The notes beneath the pieces were generated by a model. The model had not been told where the DNA came from and made no database searches. It saw only the letters and a program-made list of their open reading frames with translations. A stretch of 64,000 nucleotides of DNA from Selaginella moellendorffii (Eukaryota; Streptophyta; Lycopodiopsida; Selaginellales; Selaginellaceae), in assembly GCF_000143415.4 (NCBI RefSeq), contig NW_003314349.1, positions 220,048 through 284,047 on the forward strand, in the 5' to 3' direction. Below are positions 9,407-21,789 of the stretch, piece after piece; positions within the stretch are counted from its first letter, which is position 1, and every line of letters begins with the position of its first letter. A program made the translations under genes and the position numbers.

Positions 9407-11822
9407 ATGGATGTCACATGGAAGGAATTGAGTGTGAGTGTGAGCAATGGGCGGGTGTTGCTGGAGAGTATGTGTGGCTATGCCCAGAGTGGCCAAATCA
9501 CGGCGATCATGGGTCCTTCAGGATCCGGAAAGTCCACCTTGCTCGATGCGCTTGCTGGTATAGTTTTCCAAGATTGATTTGGGTTTGGGCAATAGATTAA
9601 AGCTCCAGATTCTTGCATTGTCATTCATCACAGGTAGATTGGCCAAGAACGCAAGGCGAGAAGGATCCATTTTTGTGAATGGGAATCTCCAGACGAACAT
9701 GAGACATGGGACTGCGGTGTGTATATAAACATTTGATTCTGTGATTCTCAAACTTTCTGTCATAGGCCTATGTGAAACAAGAAGATGTTTTGCTAGGAAC
9801 ACTCACTGTCTTGGAGACAATCACTTACTCTGCTCAATTGAGGCTGCCTCACTCGCTGCCGCAAAGCCAAAAGATGGAGATGGTTGAGAGTGTGATCACT
9901 GAGATGGGGCTTGGAGATTGCAAGCATACAGTGGTGGGAGGTTGGTTCTCGCGTGGATTGAGCGGAGGGGAGAAACGAAGAGTGAGCATTGCTCTGGAGA
10001 TTCTAACTCAGCCATCTCTTTTGTTCATGGACGAACCAACCAGTGGTTTAGACAGGTGAATATTTCGGTTTATCGTAATTTTTATTTGATGTTTTTCTTT
10101 GCAGTGCATCCGCGTTTTATGTGATTAAAACAATTAAGAACCTAGCTACTTCAAAACGCACCGTTATTATGTCAATTCACCAGCCAAGTAGCGAAGTGTT
10201 TGAGCAGTTTGATAATCTTTGCCTACTATCTCAGGGAGCACTTATATATTTTGGAGATGCCATGGAAGCTAGCACGGTACTTTTCTCAAATTTGATATTA
10301 TTTATGTTTTATATTTTATTTTAGTTCTTCGAGTGTGCTGGATTTCCTTGTCCTCTCCGAAGAAATCCATCAGACCACTATCTTAGAGTTATTAATTCCG
10401 ATTTTGACAATGTTCAAAACAAATTTAAGGTATTCATTTGTACTGTTTTCTAGAGATTTTTTTTCTTAATAGTCATCTTAATCTGAACAGGAAGATATTG
10501 AAACTGAGGAAATAATTCCATCTTCTGAAGCAATCAAAGCACTTACAAATGCATTTCAAAATTTGCATTTAAGCTCCCTCCACACAAAAGTTGACATTCT
10601 TTGTGTGACTAAGGTGAACCTTCTAAACAGTTTGTGTGACACACCTGGTGCAAAGGTAAATGACTTGATTTTTTAAAATCTTATGATTACTAATGGATTA
10701 TTATTTATAGAATGAATGCATCCAGATGCCTCAAGCAGGAGTTCTCCATCAGCTTTCCACGTTAACTAGAAGATCATTTCTAAATATGACAAGAGATATT
10801 GGATATTATTGGCTGAGAATCTTTGTGTACTTTATGCTTAGCATCGTTATTGGCAGTATATATTTTAATGTCGGCATTAAATACAACTCCATTGCAGTAA
10901 GAGAATACCAAAAAAAATTCCTAACCATGGTTAAGCTTGTTTGGTTTTCTTTAGGCAAGGATTGGCTGTATGGCTTTTATTGGTAAATTTCTTACATTCA
11001 TGTCAATTGGAGGTTTTCCATCTTTCATTGAAGAGATTAAGGTATGGGATAGTTCTAGAATTGTTTTGTTTTCATATCCAATGCTATTTTCTTCAGGTTT
11101 TTAATCATGAGAAACAGAATGGTTACTACGGTCCCATTATGTTTACTCTCGCAAACACACTCTCTTCCATTCCTTATCTCCTTCTTATTTCGTTGATATC
11201 AACAAGCGTGTTTTATAATATGGTTAAACTTCACCCAGGCTTTGATCACTTCATATTTTTTGTGTTGAACTTATTTGCATCTGTGACTGTGGTGGAGAGC
11301 TTGATGATGTGTGTAGCCTCAATTGTTCCCAATTTTCTCATGGGAATAATTACAGGATCTGGAATCTTGGTAAAATCTCTTTATATTTCTTAAACCGTTT
11401 CTAATATGATTTTTCAGGGGTTATTCATGCTTGTTGACGGATTTTTTAAACTTGCTAATGAACTGCCAAAAGGCTTTTGGAAATATCCAATGCATTATAT
11501 AGCATTTCAAACATATTTACTTCAGGTAAACAAATATTATTTATTTTCTTGAAACTAAAAAAATTGATAACAGGGTCTTTATGAAAATGATTTTCAAGGG
11601 CTTGAGTTTGATAATAATGATATTTCTGAAGGAAAGCTATCAGGAACAACAATTCTTAAACAGTATCAAGTAGATCTCTCAAGATCTAAATGGTTGAACT
11701 TTATAATCCTGTTAAGCATGATTTTGGTTTATCGAGCAATTTTTATTACTATCATCAAACTCACTCAGCTCATAGATGGGAAAACTCTGATGTTTAGGAC
11801 CTCTAAAAAAATAAATGCTTAA
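9407..11822 (+). CDS. ABCG half-size transporter, ABCG11/WBC11-like, copy 1
   Basis: Eleven exons: 9407-9557, 9634-9716, 9766-10055, 10105-10276, 10325-10429, 10491-10655, 10711-10896, 10955-11041, 11097-11369, 11418-11525, 11574-11822; introns 48-76 bp, GT-AG; 622 residues. The nucleotide-binding domain comes first: Walker [10 protein letters not shown] (Lys42), signature LSGGE (143-147), Walker B LLFMDEP (Glu168), H-loop SIHQPSS (His200). About six membrane segments follow, starting with the [12 protein letters not shown] helix, and the conserved SIGGFPSF and VPNFLMGII motifs are present. This NBD-TMD order and these motifs match plant ABCG11-type exporters of cutin, wax or other lipids, which work as dimers in the plasma membrane. 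The actual cargo is unknown. The N-terminus is shorter than in Arabidopsis ABCG11. The ATG at 9407 is chosen because copy 3 has a stop between the earlier ATG and this one. No defect seen. Confidence 0.87.
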
Positions 11823-12156
11823 AATTAAAAGTATGGCTTTGTGAGCTTGTCATTCACGTTTCACTTGTCATATTTATAAATGATCTTCTGGAGCTGCATT
11901 AGAATCATAATTTTATAAAAACTTTATGTGTCACCCAAATTGTCTTCAACCTTCACCTAACTTTTGGGTGGGGCGAGTTCAAATGCAAATTGAGAACTGG
12001 AACACAATATGCTTTTGTAAGAAATGCCTTTGTAAGCAATTTGATTGCTTCGTAATTATCTTTTGAGTCAGCCAAATGCCTTAGTCATGTAATTAGTGAC
12101 ACCCATGAATGGGATTCCCACTGCCCCTATCAATATCTTCATGTTCAGATCATTAA

Positions 12157-12262
12157 GAAAATTTACCTCGTGTTTGTCTGGAGATTCCCATTGGATCCTT
12201 CTCACCTCACAATCTACCTGTGATGAACGACAATGCAAGAATCTTGGTCTCAAACACGTGAT
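12157..12262 (-). pseudogene. Short antisense ABCG exon 2 relic downstream of PLP-B
   Basis: Same sequence as the relic at 3800-3905, in the duplicated block. Its orientation is opposite to ABCG1, which ends about 335 bp to the left. Confidence 0.7.
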
Positions 12263-12384
12263 CAATCTTTAGAGAGTCTTGCGAAGTCACTGAAGGACTC
12301 GTTGACTTTGGAGATGGGTTGCGTAAAGTACACACAAACTTTTGTTTGAATTGATGCAAAACGAATATACTAGTACATAGAACC

Positions 12385-14450
12385 CTAGAATCGAAAGGTA
12401 ACGAGCTCGGGATCAATGCCGGCGGGCGCCGTGCTGCCCTGGCCTGGATCGTGAGCCAGTTGCTTGACAATCGCCATAGCGGTACCCAGGTAATCTTTGT
12501 GCTGCTGGAGCAGCGGGAGTTTGGTCCATTCCTTGTGTAATGTTGCCTTGGCGGTGGTGTTGATGCTGTTCTTCTCCTCGTATTTCCAGTTCCCAGTCTG
12601 CCACTCGAATTCGTAGAGGGGGAGAAAGCGCTGGCCATAGTCCGCCACGAACTCTATGGCGCACAGCAAGAAATGGAACTCTTCCATGGAGAGGAAGTAT
12701 GCGAAGTTCAAGCGCGTCCATCCAGGTTTGACACCGCTATATCCCTGTGAGAGAAAAAAAAGTTCTTTCCTCGTTAGAAAAACCTCCTTGGTGAAAACTT
12801 CTATTGTTTTGCTTCTCAACCTCTTGAATTGCTGCTCGAAATTTCAGGGAGAGCTCATCACTGACTTTGAGAAGCGAGTGGCCGTAAGGACCAGCACACG
12901 AGCACCCTCCTCTCGACTGGATCCCAAACAAATCGTTGAGGAGCTTGGCTACAAACCGGCCTTGCAGCACGGTTTGCTGGATTCCACCGTTGGAATCAGT
13001 GGTCCGGACGAGGAACGAGACGATTGCTGCTCGTTTCACTTGCGTGTTCCCGAGCACCACTATCTTTCGGTTCTTGGACAACCGTTTCAACGCGGTGGTG
13101 ATGAAGTTGTGCTCTCTCGACTCGATGAGACGGTATCCCATTTCTTCTTGGACAGTGAAGACAATCCCGGCTTTTATCCGCTGGAGTATGGAAGGTGTTC
13201 CAGCGTCTTCTCGGCTTTCAATGTCCTCCAGGTAGAGCGTGTCCTGGTATGAGTTTGTTTAGTGTTGGTTTACTTTTTTCTTTCACTGGAAAGGGAACTG
13301 ACCTCTTTGTTGTAGTTGACGAAGTCTACCACTCCTCCGCCTGTTGTCGACGGTGCGTGATCCTTGAGCTTGTAGAGCTTTTTGTTCATGCAAAGCAGGC
13401 CTGGCGTTCCTGGCCCTCCGACATACTTGTGTGGACTCAGCATCACAGCATCGTATCCATCAGCCTTTTGCGATTGCATGTTGATCTTCACATATGGACC
13501 GCTGTTGATCAGATTCGGCAAGTAAGCTTCTTTTCGTCCTTGGTAAAAGATCTCGTCTTACCAGCTTGCGAAATCAAAACATGCTAATGCTCCATGTTTG
13601 TGTAGAAGGCGAGCGATGGCTCTAGTGTCCACTAAAACTCCCGTGACATTACTGCAAGCGGAGAAGGAACCCAGCTTTGGACGATCTGCGTGCTTGGGAT
13701 TTTGTAGCTCCTCTTCGAGGTACTTCATGTCAATCAATCCATCCTCGGTCATTGGAACTTGAATAACCTGTGGTTTAAACAGCTGACAGATTGAAAGAAA
13801 CGAAAAAGTCCAACCTCGGCAAGACTTTGGCTCCAGGGAAGAATGTTGGAATGATGTTCGTATGGGCCTATGAACACCAGCCATCTCTTCCTGTCATCGA
13901 TCGCTGCCACGGCTGACTCTCTTATTTGGGGCGGCACAGACAAGCCCAAAAGTTCGTGGAGCTTTTTCACAGCTGCAGTGGTTCCAGAGCCGCAGAAAAA
14001 GAGAGCATCATCCTCGGTTCCTCCCAGGGACTCCTTGACATAACTCGTGGCCAGTTTCACCATCCGGGTGGTCTTCTCTCCAACGTAGCTGTCCTCGGCA
14101 TGCGTGTTCCCTGAAACAGAATGCAGCGGGTCCAGATGTGCAGAAGAGAATTCACGGCTTCACTCACCGTAGGACGGCATGACGTGCTTGATGAGGAAGT
14201 TTTCAATATAGAACAAGCAGCGGCCAGAGGCAGTGTAATCGGCATAAGTGAGAAGCCTGCTGCCGAATGGTGTGGAGATTTGGAGCTGGGAGCCAATGAT
14301 CTGGGATCTGAGCCAAACACACTTTTGCTCATCGTCAGAGGGGCTGAAGAACTTGAAAGGATTGGGCTTGAAGTTTGGCTGCCAATCCTCCTCGATGCTG
14401 GGAGTTATGTTGCTGATCTTGGAAGCCAACTTTGAAGCAAAGCACTTCAT
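12385..14450 (-). CDS. Class-V PLP-dependent enzyme, cysteine-desulfurase-like, copy B
   Basis: Exons 14450-14168, 14110-13815, 13767-13562, 13501-13303, 13243-12821, 12744-12385; 588 residues, intact. Exons 1, 2, 3, 5 and 6 encode the same protein as copy A. Exon 4 differs: Asn269, Gln271 and Gln273 replace Asp, Arg and Arg just before the Schiff-base lysine segment. Intron 3 is 9 bp longer than in copy A, as in copies C and D. Lys287 and the RGGCSCAGP motif are kept. This is the right-hand copy of the recent tandem duplication. Confidence 0.87.
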
Positions 14451-14552
14451 TGTCTTATTGGTGAGCACTCTCCTGATATGTTCACTACTTATAATTTGTA
14501 GTGAATTTTGTGGTAGCAAGATCTCACTACCCGTAGTATTTGTATAGTTTGG

Positions 14553-14568
14553 TTGTCAAGCTTAACAA
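14553..14568. promoter_or_regulatory. W-box-like palindrome (one mismatch), upstream of PLP-B
   Basis: Same sequence and same 103-bp distance from the start codon as at 6187-6202 for copy A, as expected from the duplication. Confidence 0.35.
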
Positions 14569-14642
14569 ATTCTAAGGGATTTGTCACCTGAGTGGGCTTG
14601 ATTATGAAGTCTTAGTCTTTTGTTGATCTTGTAGATATTTGA

Positions 14643-15763
14643 AGGTACTATTCAAAATTAAGGATGTTATATCCTAAGATTTTTAACTAATTGGAAAAAA
14701 AGTGCATTTTTATTTATAAGCACTTCCTTTTTATATTTGAACATTGTCTCTCAAGTCGTTTTCTTTAGTTATTTACAACTACCATGCTTCCTTATAGGCT
14801 TTCTCGTGAACGGAAGTTTAGAGTCATAGCTCTTTCAAGAGCCCCACTCTCTTGACACCTCGGGTCAAACTCACATTGGGGTAAACTAGACCTGAATCTC
14901 AACATGTAGTGTGATAAGTCTAAATATCAATCTCAATATTGATTGAAAAAGAAAGGTGCACTCTTATTCATGGGCTTTTCTTTGTATATTTGAACCCTTA
15001 TAGATTGTTTTTTAAGTCGTTCTCTTTGGTTGTTTATAATCCACCATGCTTCTTTGTAAACTTCCTCATAAACGAAAGTCAAGAGTTGTAGCTCTCCCAA
15101 GAGGCTTGCCCTCTTGACACCCTACTCCTCAAGTCGAGTCCATTCGAAGGTAAACTGGACCAAACTTCCTTGTAAGCTTCCTCATGAATGGAAGTCAAGA
15201 GTTGTAACTTTCCTAAGAGGTTTGTTTTCTTGATACCCTACCCCACGATGGCAGAAGGTCAGTATTGTTGGACCCGTTATTAGTCTCTGCCTAAGCTAGT
15301 TGAGAAACTGGTCATCACATGTGCAGTTAGACCGGAAGGGCACTAAGGAAGGAAATCCTAAGTTGTCATTTACTCAAGCAAACTTGACACGGTGATGAGA
15401 AACTCATGATGTTGGCTGGCACTTGCTAGAGTTAGAAACCCCCGCGATATTGAGCTTGGTCCCTCAATATCGCTAGATGATAGTTTACCGTGTCTACCAA
15501 ACACCCTCGCTATCATGCCCTTAGCATTAGTCTCATTTCGGTCCAAAATGCTATTTATGGAAAGTATCCAGATTTGCTCATTTGGCATATCTACAGAATG
15601 TAGAGATCGTCCTGAACACAATGGTGTTCGTCCCATGTCCAAATTCGCAATTTAAGGACATTCCATATTTAATAAGTTTCAAGCTTGTCCCAGAGACTAA
15701 CTCATGATACTAAGGGAGGCTTGGGGTGAAACCTCAAAGCATGTGTTCCTCAAGGGGGGGGGC
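14643..15763. repeat. Repeat R followed by retrotransposon 3' internal remnant (duplicate)
   Basis: R occupies about 14643-15242 and the retroelement internal piece about 15243-15763, ending in a shorter polypurine tract. It is a near-exact duplicate of 6277-7400. Confidence 0.65.
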
Positions 15764-16232
15764 TGTAAGGGGTTCCAAATGTATAGTAGGGATAGTGGGT
15801 AGGTCGGGCATGGCCGACCAACCTGAGGCATAGTCTAGCTCCCGCTTGCGTGCCTGTCCTTGTTCTGCGTCCGGCTTGGGTCTAAGCCCAAGTTCCATTC
15901 CATGCTAGTTGGTGGAGTACCCATATCTTCACGTTAGACCACCGGTATGCCGAAATAGCGCCAGACTCCGTTTGGCTCCATTTGCTCCTTGGGCTTTATG
16001 CTCGGGAGTTGCTCCGTGGTACGGTTTCGTCACTCCATGGCATCATGCTTGGGAGTTTGGCACCGTTCCTTCGTTCAGTGGCCCAAGGCACTGAACCTCG
16101 GGTTCCTATGGACACGTGGCATGTGACACGTGGCATCTGTCACGTGGCACAAAAAGGGTTTAGGTTCTGCTTCGTGGTGTTATTCTATGGTAAATCACCA
16201 TAGGATAAAGGGTCAAAACCACGTGTGCTACA
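15764..16232 (+). mobile_element. LTR copy, 469 bp
   Basis: TGTAAGG... to ...GTGTGCTACA, same length as 7402-7870 with a few substitutions. R resumes at the next base. Confidence 0.6.
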
Positions 16233-17299
16233 ACTATTCAAAATTAAGGATGTTATATCCTAAGACTTTTAACTAATTGGAAAAAAAGTGCATTTTTATT
16301 CATAAGCACTTCCTTTTTATATTTGAACATTGTCTCTCAAGTCGTTTTCTTTAGTTATTTACAACTACCATGCTTCCTTATAGGCTTTCTCGTGAACGGA
16401 AGTTGAGAGTCATAGCTCTTTCAAGAGCCCCACTCTCTTGACACCTCGGGTCAAACTCACGTTGGGGTAAACTAGACATGAATCTCAACATGTAGTGTGA
16501 TAAGTCTAAATATCAATCTCAATATTGATTGGAAAAGAAAGGTGCACTCTTATTCATGGGCTTTTCTTTGTATATTTGAACCTTTATAGATTGTTTTTTA
16601 AGTCGTTCTCTTTGGTTGTTTATAATCCACCATGCTTCTTTGTAAACTTCCTCATAAACGAAAGTCAAGAGTTGTAGCTCTCCCAAGAGGCTTGCCCTCT
16701 TGACACCCTACTCCTCAAGTCGAGTCCATTCGAAGGTAAACTGGACCAAACTTCCTTGTAAGCTTCCTCATGAATGGAAGTCAAGAGTTGTAACTTTCCT
16801 AAGAGGTTTGTTTTCTTGATACCCTACCCCACGATGGCAGAAGGTCAGTATTGTTGGACCCGTTATTAGTCTCTGCCTAAGCTAGTTGAGAAACTGGTCA
16901 TCACATGTGCACTTAGACCGGAAGGGCACTAAGGAAGGAAATCCTAAGTTGTCATTTAGTCAAACAGACTTGACACGGTGATGAGAAACTCATGATGTTG
17001 GCTGGCACTTGCTAGAGTTAGGAACCCCTGCGATATTGAGCTTGGTCCCTCAATATCGCTAGATGATAGTTTACCGTGTCTACCAAACACCCTCGCTATC
17101 ATGCCCTTAGCGTTAGTTTCATTTCGGTCCAAAATGCTATTTATGGAAAGTATCCAGATTTGCTCATTTGGCATATTTACGGAATGTAAAGATCGTCCTG
17201 AACACAATGGTGTTCATCCCATGTCCAAATTCGCAATTTAGGAACATTCCATATTTAATAAATTTCAAGTTTGTCCCAGAGACTAACTCTTGATACTAA
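16233..17299. repeat. Third copy of repeat R plus retrotransposon internal remnant, truncated
   Basis: R about 16233-16840, internal remnant about 16840-17299. The copy stops before the polypurine tract and LTR, where it joins the 3' flank of PLP-C. The order R-internal-LTR-R-internal looks like a tandem array made by unequal recombination. Confidence 0.6.
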
Positions 17300-17420
17300 A
17301 GGTCACTGAAAGACTTGTTGACTTTGGAGATGGGTTGCATAAAGTATATATATCCCACCACACAAACTTTTGTTTGAATTGATGCGAAACGAATATACTA
17401 GTACATAGCGCTCAAGAACC

Positions 17421-19479
17421 CTAGAATCGGACGGTAGCGAGCTCGGGATCAATGCCGGCGGGCGCCCTGCTGCCCTGCCCTGGATCGTGAGCCAGTTGCT
17501 TGGCAATCGCCATAGCGGTACCCAGGTAATCTTTGTGCTGCTGGAGCAGTGGGAGTTTGGTCCATTCCTTGTGTAATGTGGCCTTGGCGGTGGTGTTGAT
17601 GCTGTTCTTCTCTTCGTATTTCCAGTTCCCAGTCTGCCACTCGAATTCGTAGTGGGGGAGAAAGCGTTGGCCATAGTCCGCCACGAACTCTATGGCGCAC
17701 AGCAAGAAATGGAACTCTTCCTTGGAGAGGAAGTATGCGAAGTTCAAGCGCGTCCATCCAGGTTTGACACCGCTATATCCCTGTGAGAAAAAAAAAAAAG
17801 TGTTAGAAAAAGCTCCTTGGCGAAAACTTCTATTGTTTTGCTTCTCAACCTCTTGAATTGCTGCTCGAAATTTCAGGGAGAGCTCATCACTGACTTTGAG
17901 AAGCGAGTGGCCGTAAGGACCGGCACACGAGCACCCTCCTCTCGACTGGATCCCAAACAAATCGTTGAGGAGCTTGGCTACAAACCGGCCTTGCAGCACG
18001 GTTTGCTGGATTTCACCGTTGGAATCAGTGGTCCGGACGAGGAACGAGACGATTGCTGCTCGTTTCACTTGCGTGTTCCCAAGCACCACTATCTTTCGGT
18101 TCTTGGACAACCTTTTCAACGCGGTGGTGATGAAGTTGTGCTCTCTCGACTCGATGAGACGGTATCCCATTTCTTCTTGGACAGTGAAGACAATCCCGGC
18201 TTTTATCCGCTGGAGTATGGAAGGTGTTCCAGCGTCTTCTCGGCTTTCAATGTCCTCCAGGTAGAGCGTGTCCTGGTATGAGTTTGTTTAGTGTTGGTTT
18301 TCTTTTTTCTTTCGCTGGAAAGGGAACTGACCTCTTTGTTGTAGTTGACGAAGTCTACCACTCCTCCGCCTGTTGTCGACGGTGCGTGATCCTTGAGCTT
18401 GTAGAGCTTTTTGTTCATGCAAAGCAGGCCCGGCGTTCCTGGCCCTCCGACATACTTGTGTGGACTCAGCATCACAGCATCGTATCCATCAGCTTTTCGC
18501 GATCGCATGTTGATCTTCACATATGGACCACTGTTGATCAGATTCGGCAAGTAAGCTTCGTTTCGTCCTTGGTAAAAGATCTCGTCTTACCAGCTGGCGA
18601 AATCAAAACATGCTAATGCTCCATGTTTGTGTAGAAGGCGAGCGATGGCTCTAGTGTCCGCTAAAACTCCCGTGACATTACTGCAAGCGGAGAAGGAGCC
18701 AAGCATTGGACGATCTGCGTGCTTGGGATTTTGCAGCTCCTCTTCGAGGTACTTCATGTCAATCAATCCATCCTCGGTCATTGGAACTTGAATAACCTGT
18801 GGTTTAAACAGTTGACAGATTGAAAGAAACGAAAAAGCCCAACCTCGGCAAGACTTTGCCTCCAGGGAAGAAGGTTGGAATGATGCTCGTATGGGCCTAT
18901 GAACACCAGCCATCTCTTCCTGTCATCGATCGCTGCCACGGCTGACTCTCTCATGTGGGGCGGCACAGACAAGCCCAAAAGTTCGTGGAGCTTTTTCACA
19001 GCTGCAGTGGTTCCAGAGCCGCAGAAAAAGAGAGCATCATCCTCGGTTCCTCCCAGGGACTCCTTGACATAACTCGTGGCCAGTTTCACCATCCGGGTGG
19101 TCTTCTCTCCAACGTAGCTGTCCTCGGCATGCGTGTTCCCTGAAACAGAATGCAGCGGGTCCAGATATGCAGAAGAGAATTCACGGCTTCACTCACCGTA
19201 GGACGGCATGACGTGCTTGATGAGGAAGTTTTCTATATAGAACAAGCAGCGGCCAGAGGCAGTGTAATCGGCATAAGTGAGAAGCCTGCTGCCGAATGGT
19301 GTGGAGATTTGGAGCTGGGAGCCGATGATCTGGGATCTGAGCCAGACACACTTTTGCTCATCGTCAAAGGGCCTGAAGAACTTGAAAGGATTGGGCTTGA
19401 AGTCTGGCTGCCAATTCTCCTCGATGCTGGGAGTTACCTCGCCGACCTTGGAAGCCGACTTTGGAGCAAAGCACCTCAT
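17421..19479 (-). CDS. Class-V PLP-dependent enzyme, cysteine-desulfurase-like, copy C
   Basis: Exons 19479-19197, 19139-18844, 18796-18591, 18530-18332, 18272-17850, 17780-17421; 588 residues, intact, with FCGSGTT, SPHK lysine and RGGCSCAGP all present. Intron 5 here (17781-17849) is 69 nt, a multiple of three, and has no in-frame stop, so its retention would give a 611-residue protein. In copy A the same intron is 76 nt and would shift the frame. Downstream it joins retroelement debris instead of an antisense ABCG relic. Confidence 0.87.
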
Positions 19480-20002
19480 CGTCTTACCAGTGAGCCTCTC
19501 CTACTTTGCTTGTGATACGTTCGCTAGTAAGACATCGTTTGCAAACTTACCTTGTTCTTAACACTCCATCTCCTCTTCAGCCATCACAAATATCCTGTTT
19601 TAGTGCACGAAAATGTTGCCCAGTGGATTTTTGTCCTATTTGTCCAGATCACTTTAGGAGAAACATGGTCAGTTACGATGCTGGGAGTTACATTGCTGAC
19701 CTTGGAAGTCGACTTTGAAGCAAATCACTTCATTGTCTTATTGGTGAGCACTCTTTTGATACGATCTGTATTTATAATTTATAATGAATTTTGTGGTAGC
19801 AGGATTTTACTATCTGTAGTATTTGTACTTCATTTTACTATTAATTACTATAAGTTAATATATTTGTATGCTTCAATTAGTTTTATTGTCTATAAATATG
19901 GTAAAGATGGTTTGTTTTGTCAAGCTTGATAAATTCTAAAGGACTTATCACCTAAGTGGGCTTGATTATGAAGTCTTAGTCTTTTGTTGACCTTAGAGAT
20001 AT

Positions 20003-20960
20003 TTGAAGGTACTATTCAAATTTAAGGATGTTATATCCCAAGATTTTTATTCTTATTCATAGGCTTTTTTTTTATATATATTTGAACATTTATGGATTAT
20101 CTCTCAAATCATTTACTTTAGTTGTTTGCAACCATTATGCTTCCTTATGAACAAAAGTTGAGAGTCATAACTTTCTCTCGAGCCCCTATAATGCACCCTA
20201 TCTCTCTTCCCTTAAGCCAACTGCAAAAGGGGCAATTGTTTGATGAGAGAGCCCTTAGTGGCTATTTTATCCCCATTTATCCCCTAAGGTTCCAAGGATC
20301 ATGGTGACAATATATTTAAATCTCATCCTATGATCACATGTGCTATAGCCCCACTCTCTTGCCACCTTAATTCTCAGGTCAAACTCATAATGTGACAAGT
20401 TCAAATATCAATCTTAACATCAATTGAAAAAAAAAAGGTGCACTTTTATTTGTGGGCCCTTTCCCTTTATATTTGAACTTTTATGGATTGTCTTTTATGT
20501 CATTTTTTTTTGTTGTTTATAATCTATGATACTTCCTTGTAAGCTTCCTCATTAATGGAAGTTAAAAGCTATAACTCTCTCGAGAAGTCTGCTCTCTTGA
20601 CACCTTATTCCTCAAGTCGAGCCCATCCAAAGGTAAATTGAACTAGACTTCTTTGTAAACTTCCTCATGAATAGAAGTCAAGAGTTGTAACTTTCTTAAA
20701 AGATTTGCTCTCTTGACACTTTACCCCTTGGGTTGAGCCCACTTAGAGGCAAATTAAACCTACCAAATGTTAATTTTAACATGTAATATGATTTTCTTAG
20801 TTTCCCGAAAAATCACCCATCCTAACACTATTCAAACTAGGATGTTTAACACAAATATTTTAAGACCCTTAATCAATTGAAAAACAAAATGCAATGAACC
20901 ATTTCCCTTTATATTTAAATCATTATGAATCATCTCTAAAGTTTTATTCTCTTTGGTTAC
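20003..20960. repeat. Diverged repeat R with 5S-like segment
   Basis: A diverged R copy from about 20003 to 20790, then a decayed 5S-like stretch (about 20807-20870: CACCCATCCTAACACTATTC, then TTTAACACAAATATT). It occupies the PLP-C/ABCG2 intergenic region and accounts for much of its 2.3-kb length compared with 0.64 kb in unit II. Confidence 0.55.
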
Positions 20961-21174
20961 TTACAAAAACAAGATGTTATAAAACATCTTTTGCAAACTT
21001 ACCTTGTTTTTAACAAAATGGTTGCCTAAAATGCACTCTAAGTTCCCTTTAACCATCACAAATATCCTACTTTAGTGCACCATGTGAGGAAAATGTCTTC
21101 ACAAGTGCTTAGTGGATTATGTCTTATTTTTCCAGTTCACTTTAGGAGAAATATACTCAAGGAAACAACATGTT

Positions 21175-21190
21175 TTGTCAAGCTTGACAA
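21175..21190. promoter_or_regulatory. Perfect palindrome TTGTCAAGCTTGACAA upstream of ABCG2
   Basis: Identical to 9021-9036. An insertion of about 233 bp that begins some 20 bp downstream now places it about 600 bp from the ABCG2 start. Confidence 0.5.
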
Positions 21191-21211
21191 ATTTGAAGGG
21201 ACCCACCACCT

Positions 21212-21444
21212 ACACATCCAGTGCACTTGTAAACACCAATCAACATCCACATCGAGATCGGTGGGATCAAAAACAAGGTTGTCCATTGAGTAGGCTTTCC
21301 ACTGCTGCCAGTTGGAGATATCCTGATGCACTTGGTGCATATAATTGGCCTCACAGTGTTGTGCGCCAACTTGCCTCTAACGTGATCATCGACACCGGCC
21401 TGTTATAGTTATCAGTCAGAACTATAGGACCTGCTGGAGTCATT
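21212..21444. other. Insertion of about 233 bp in the ABCG2 promoter region, origin unknown
   Basis: Absent from the ABCG1 and ABCG3 promoters, present in ABCG4 (about 53323-53555). It is GC-richer than its flanks and open in several frames on both strands, which suggests captured coding sequence, but I do not recognise a domain. No clear terminal repeats seen. Confidence 0.5.
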
Positions 21445-21740
21445 CTTGATTATGAAGCCCTTGTCTTTTGTTGACCCTTAGAGATATTTGAGGTGGGAAG
21501 AACTTCATGGGGAGTTACCTTTGGGAAAGACAAGATATGTCTAGGGAGTGGTCCTTGGAATGCCAAATTTCCTGAGAAGATGACACTTGAGAGTTTCAAG
21601 AATTTCTAGACTTCTGGACAGACTTTGAATGGGAACAACACAAGAAAGAAATTAAACAATAATTTACAATATTAATCTCCTACGAGTCTAAGATCTTACT
21701 GTGTTACAGTAGCTGAAAGTCCAAGTCCAACTTGGAGAGC

Positions 21741-21747
21741 TATAAAT
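21741..21747 (+). promoter_or_regulatory. TATA box of ABCG2
   Basis: TATAAAT, 49 bp upstream of the ATG at 21790, in a conserved GGAGAGC context. Confidence 0.6.
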
Positions 21748-21789
21748 CTTACCCAAGTTTTCATGAGAAAGGAGAACAGATATATTATT

